This document shows, in pieces, positions 18,835 through 21,031 of a stretch of 21,031 bases of DNA. This stretch comes from Perkinsus chesapeaki (lineage: Eukaryota; Perkinsozoa; Perkinsida; Perkinsidae): contig JAAPAO010000412.1 in NCBI GenBank assembly GCA_013115145.1, positions 9,203-30,233 on the forward strand, read 5' to 3'. The notes beneath the pieces are model-generated. The model made no database searches and had not been told where the DNA came from. It saw nothing but the letters and a program-made list of their open reading frames with translations. The number at the start of each line of letters is the position of its first letter. Within the stretch, counting starts at the first letter, position 1. Position numbers and translations under genes: made by a program.

Positions 18835-20928
18835 ATGGATGACGACTCGGATTGTGACATGGTGTCGGCGGTCTCTGATGTGAGCTCCGATTCCGAGCAA
18901 GGTAAGTTGTAGTCTACCGCCTGCAATACGGTCTTTAGTGGCTTCCATAGACATGTAAGTAGCAGCCTATACTAGCGTGTGATGCAATATTATATGTCGT
19001 ATTTTTCGTCATAATATATACAAATAGCGTACAGTGAGAATTGATGACAAGATCATCACCATACGATTCACCTACTGCGAAATATCACTGATAAGTTATT
19101 CGGGTGCTATAATAATAATTGTTGGTAATAATACTATAAGCGTTATCACTTTAACGGCGGCTTGGCCAATGAGATCAGAATATGTCACAGTATGATATAT
19201 TACATCTCGGCTTCCTGACCCACATTCGATTGAATCACTTTTACCCTATATAACATGTCCCAGTACATCTTTTTGTATAGCCTCCCCTCGGCCCCAATGT
19301 GGTTCACTCTAGCAGCCCCTGTGTGTCTGGATTCACAGTAGGCTTTATTGCCGAAGAGCGTCGGTCACATGTTCGCATGGAGAGACTTTGTTGAATAGTT
19401 CCTCTGTTACAAGAACTAGTCTTCCAAAAAACCGTAAAATGCAGATATTAAGTGCTTGTATCGGAAGTGAAAATTAAAACCTCAAAAGAATGTGGTTATG
19501 TGGCAAACTTTGGTATCTCAGATGACAACCCATTGTCCAAGGTAATCCAGATGCTTGAGAAGTACAACTTCAAGGATAACCCTGAGGCGGTTGGAGTCAT
19601 CACAGAGACGATAGCCGGTGTTATCAGAGACAACGAGGTAAACGCTGCCGCCTTGGCTCTGCTAGGGATAGTTGTCATCCTGTCTATATGCTACGCGTTT
19701 CAGAGCGATACCGAGCTCATCCTTAAGAGCACGGAGATATTATCAGACATGGCTTCACCCGAGCACGGTCCGCCTCACTGGAGGTGCGCCTTGGTCTTCA
19801 GGGCCCTGCTACCCGTTATCCTAATGGACAATGTAAAGATCTGAGTATCTGCACTTACGGTAGATTCTTCCGCATTATTTAGTATCCAAAGGAGAAGACA
19901 GTGGCGGCCCCGACGGCATCCATGCGGTCTGCTAAGGACATAATACTGAGATGGATAATCGTAAGAGCGTTGGCGGTCTTTTCGAAAGTCACTTTGGTGT
20001 GAAGCTCTCCCTCTTTGTGGGCATTCAACGCTTTTTCTCTCTTCAACTGTGGCCAAAATTATGGAGCATTTCCCTCCTAATATTTCCAAGTCTATTATAT
20101 ATATCTCAATACAACAGTAATAGCAGCACCAGCAGCATGCAACCATCTCCCTCCAGTGACCCCCTATGTAGGTAAGGAGGAGAAAGCAGTTGGATATAAT
20201 TTCCATCTTATCCCTTCCTTCTTCACAAACGCGTGTTTTGTAGCTCCTCTGTTGCTTAATCTTGTGGCATTCTCACCGCAGAGAGAGCAATAGAAAATCC
20301 GCAGGGGGTTCTTGTCATCACGAAACCGTACTCATTTATATTTATAGGGCTGGAATATATTATATTCAATATCATAGAAATTTCGACTTGGAATAGTGTG
20401 AACGGCATATCCCTAGCAACCATGCGGACTCCAGTTGCGCTGCTTTTGGTGCCCTTCTACAAGCACATTAACAGGAATAGTGGAGCAAGCTTAGCAATAC
20501 CAATTTTTGCTCCTGGAAGGGGTTATTAATTCAGGCCTTCGTGAAGGAGCATCCGGCTCTGTTATGTCGTCGATTGGTGGAGAAAGACGTGGAGGAGGAT
20601 GGAGGGGATGATGAGGAGGGGGAAGAGGAGACGCCAAGCGGGGTGAACAGTCATTATTGTGCCCGTTATGTTGGTGCTTCCAGCGGAGGGCCTTTGGGAC
20701 TTCGATAAAAATAAGCGGAAAACCACCGGGGAGTTTTCGACATTTCTGAAGCTGTAGCTCTAAGTATAGCATTATGACGCACTTGCTGTAGAGATTTTTT
20801 ACAACTAGGAAGAGATTTGAGCGCTAGTGAGACAATACCATTGCTCTATTCAGAGTGAAGACGAGGCCGATGAAGGTAGAGGAAGCAGAGATCAGCGGCA
20901 ACGCAAACGGAGACGGCAGGACGGCGAG
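18835..20928 (+). CDS. Acidic, helical-repeat-like protein, partial (possible condensin HEAT subunit)
   Basis: Not firmly identified. Four exons are convincing: 18835-18901 (acidic start MDDDSDCDMVSAVSDVSSDS), 19522-19637, 19704-19832 and 19883-19960, with matching phases; the first intron is 620 nt. They encode VIQMLEKYNFKDNPEAVGVI, then ESDTELILKSTEILSDMAS and LVFRALLPVILMDNYPKE, an amphipathic helical pattern as in HEAT/ARM proteins. A weak resemblance to the N-terminal part of condensin-2 subunit D3 was noticed from memory and is only a hypothesis. Further likely exons are 20535-20642 (AFVKEHPALLCRRLVEKD followed by a Glu/Asp run) and 20854-20928 (basic RDQRQRKRRRQDGE). The segment 19961-20534 is unresolved. 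The charged runs suggest a nuclear protein. The gene continues beyond the window. Confidence 0.5.
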
Positions 20929-20940
20929 GTGCGTCTCGAT

Positions 20941-20972
20941 GGGGGGGGGGGGGGGGGCGGGGGGGGGGGCGG

Positions 20973-21019
<47 letters not shown>
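20941..21019 (+). repeat. Poly-G tract
   Basis: 79 nt of G on the plus strand, broken only by C at 20958, 20970 and 20973. It begins 12 nt inside an inferred intron (donor gtgcgt at 20929). It could form G-quadruplexes in the nascent RNA and non-template strand. A sequencing or assembly artefact is also quite possible. Confidence 0.85.
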
Positions 21020-21020
<1 letters not shown>

Positions 21021-21031
21021 GAGTGGTGTGG

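Noticed and set aside
19775-20206. 143-residue minus-strand open frame
   Set aside because: Low-complexity, Cys/Tyr-rich product without a domain. The plus strand carries exons with consistent phases across most of it.
1-21031. Dinoflagellate/perkinsid spliced-leader gene, CRISPR array or transposase
   Set aside because: No match to any of these was seen on either strand by eye, so they are not claimed.

Overview
The window is nuclear DNA of a compact, intron-dense unicellular eukaryote. Conserved proteins run through short GT-AG introns, most of them 39-62 nt, with a minority of long ones (about 150-665 nt). Intergenic gaps are small (111-532 nt). A plant/bacterial-type AsnRS, short introns and dense packing make an alveolate such as a perkinsid my best guess. 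That is inference, since no spliced leader or species marker was seen.

Layout, left to right: a 27-bp tandem repeat and empty flank (1-540); an asparaginyl-tRNA synthetase carrying an N-terminal GST-like domain (minus, 5246 to 541); a mitochondrial-looking, membrane-anchored pyridoxamine-phosphate-oxidase-like protein (minus, 6535 to 5358); a 154-bp divergent promoter region; an ER thioredoxin-fold, PDI-related protein with a signal peptide, no CxxC in its first domain and a C-terminal RDEL (plus, 6690-8831); a MUS81/EME1-family helix-hairpin-helix protein (plus, about 8904-10218) whose last intron holds a complete tRNA-Arg(UCG) gene; cytosolic serine hydroxymethyltransferase (plus, 10751-13079, 13 exons); tRNA (guanine26-N2)-dimethyltransferase TRM1 (plus, 13453-18316, 15 exons); and the start of an unidentified acidic, helical-repeat-like nuclear protein (plus, from 18835) that runs into a 79-nt poly-G tract at the right end.

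The exon models were built by hand, joining frames at GT-AG sites and checking phase and family conservation. AsnRS, SHMT and TRM1 are secure. The PDI-like and EME1-like genes are good. The last gene is partial and only its first four exons are convincing.

Three of the genes and the tRNA serve translation or one-carbon supply (AsnRS, SHMT, TRM1, tRNA-Arg), but nothing shows co-regulation. No CRISPR, operon or recognisable transposon was seen. The most interesting items are the GST-AsnRS fusion, the tRNA gene nested in a protein-coding intron with its Pol III terminator inside the polypyrimidine tract, and an 11-16 nt motif (CTTCGCTCCGC) that recurs in the sense direction in introns and a 5' leader of two genes.
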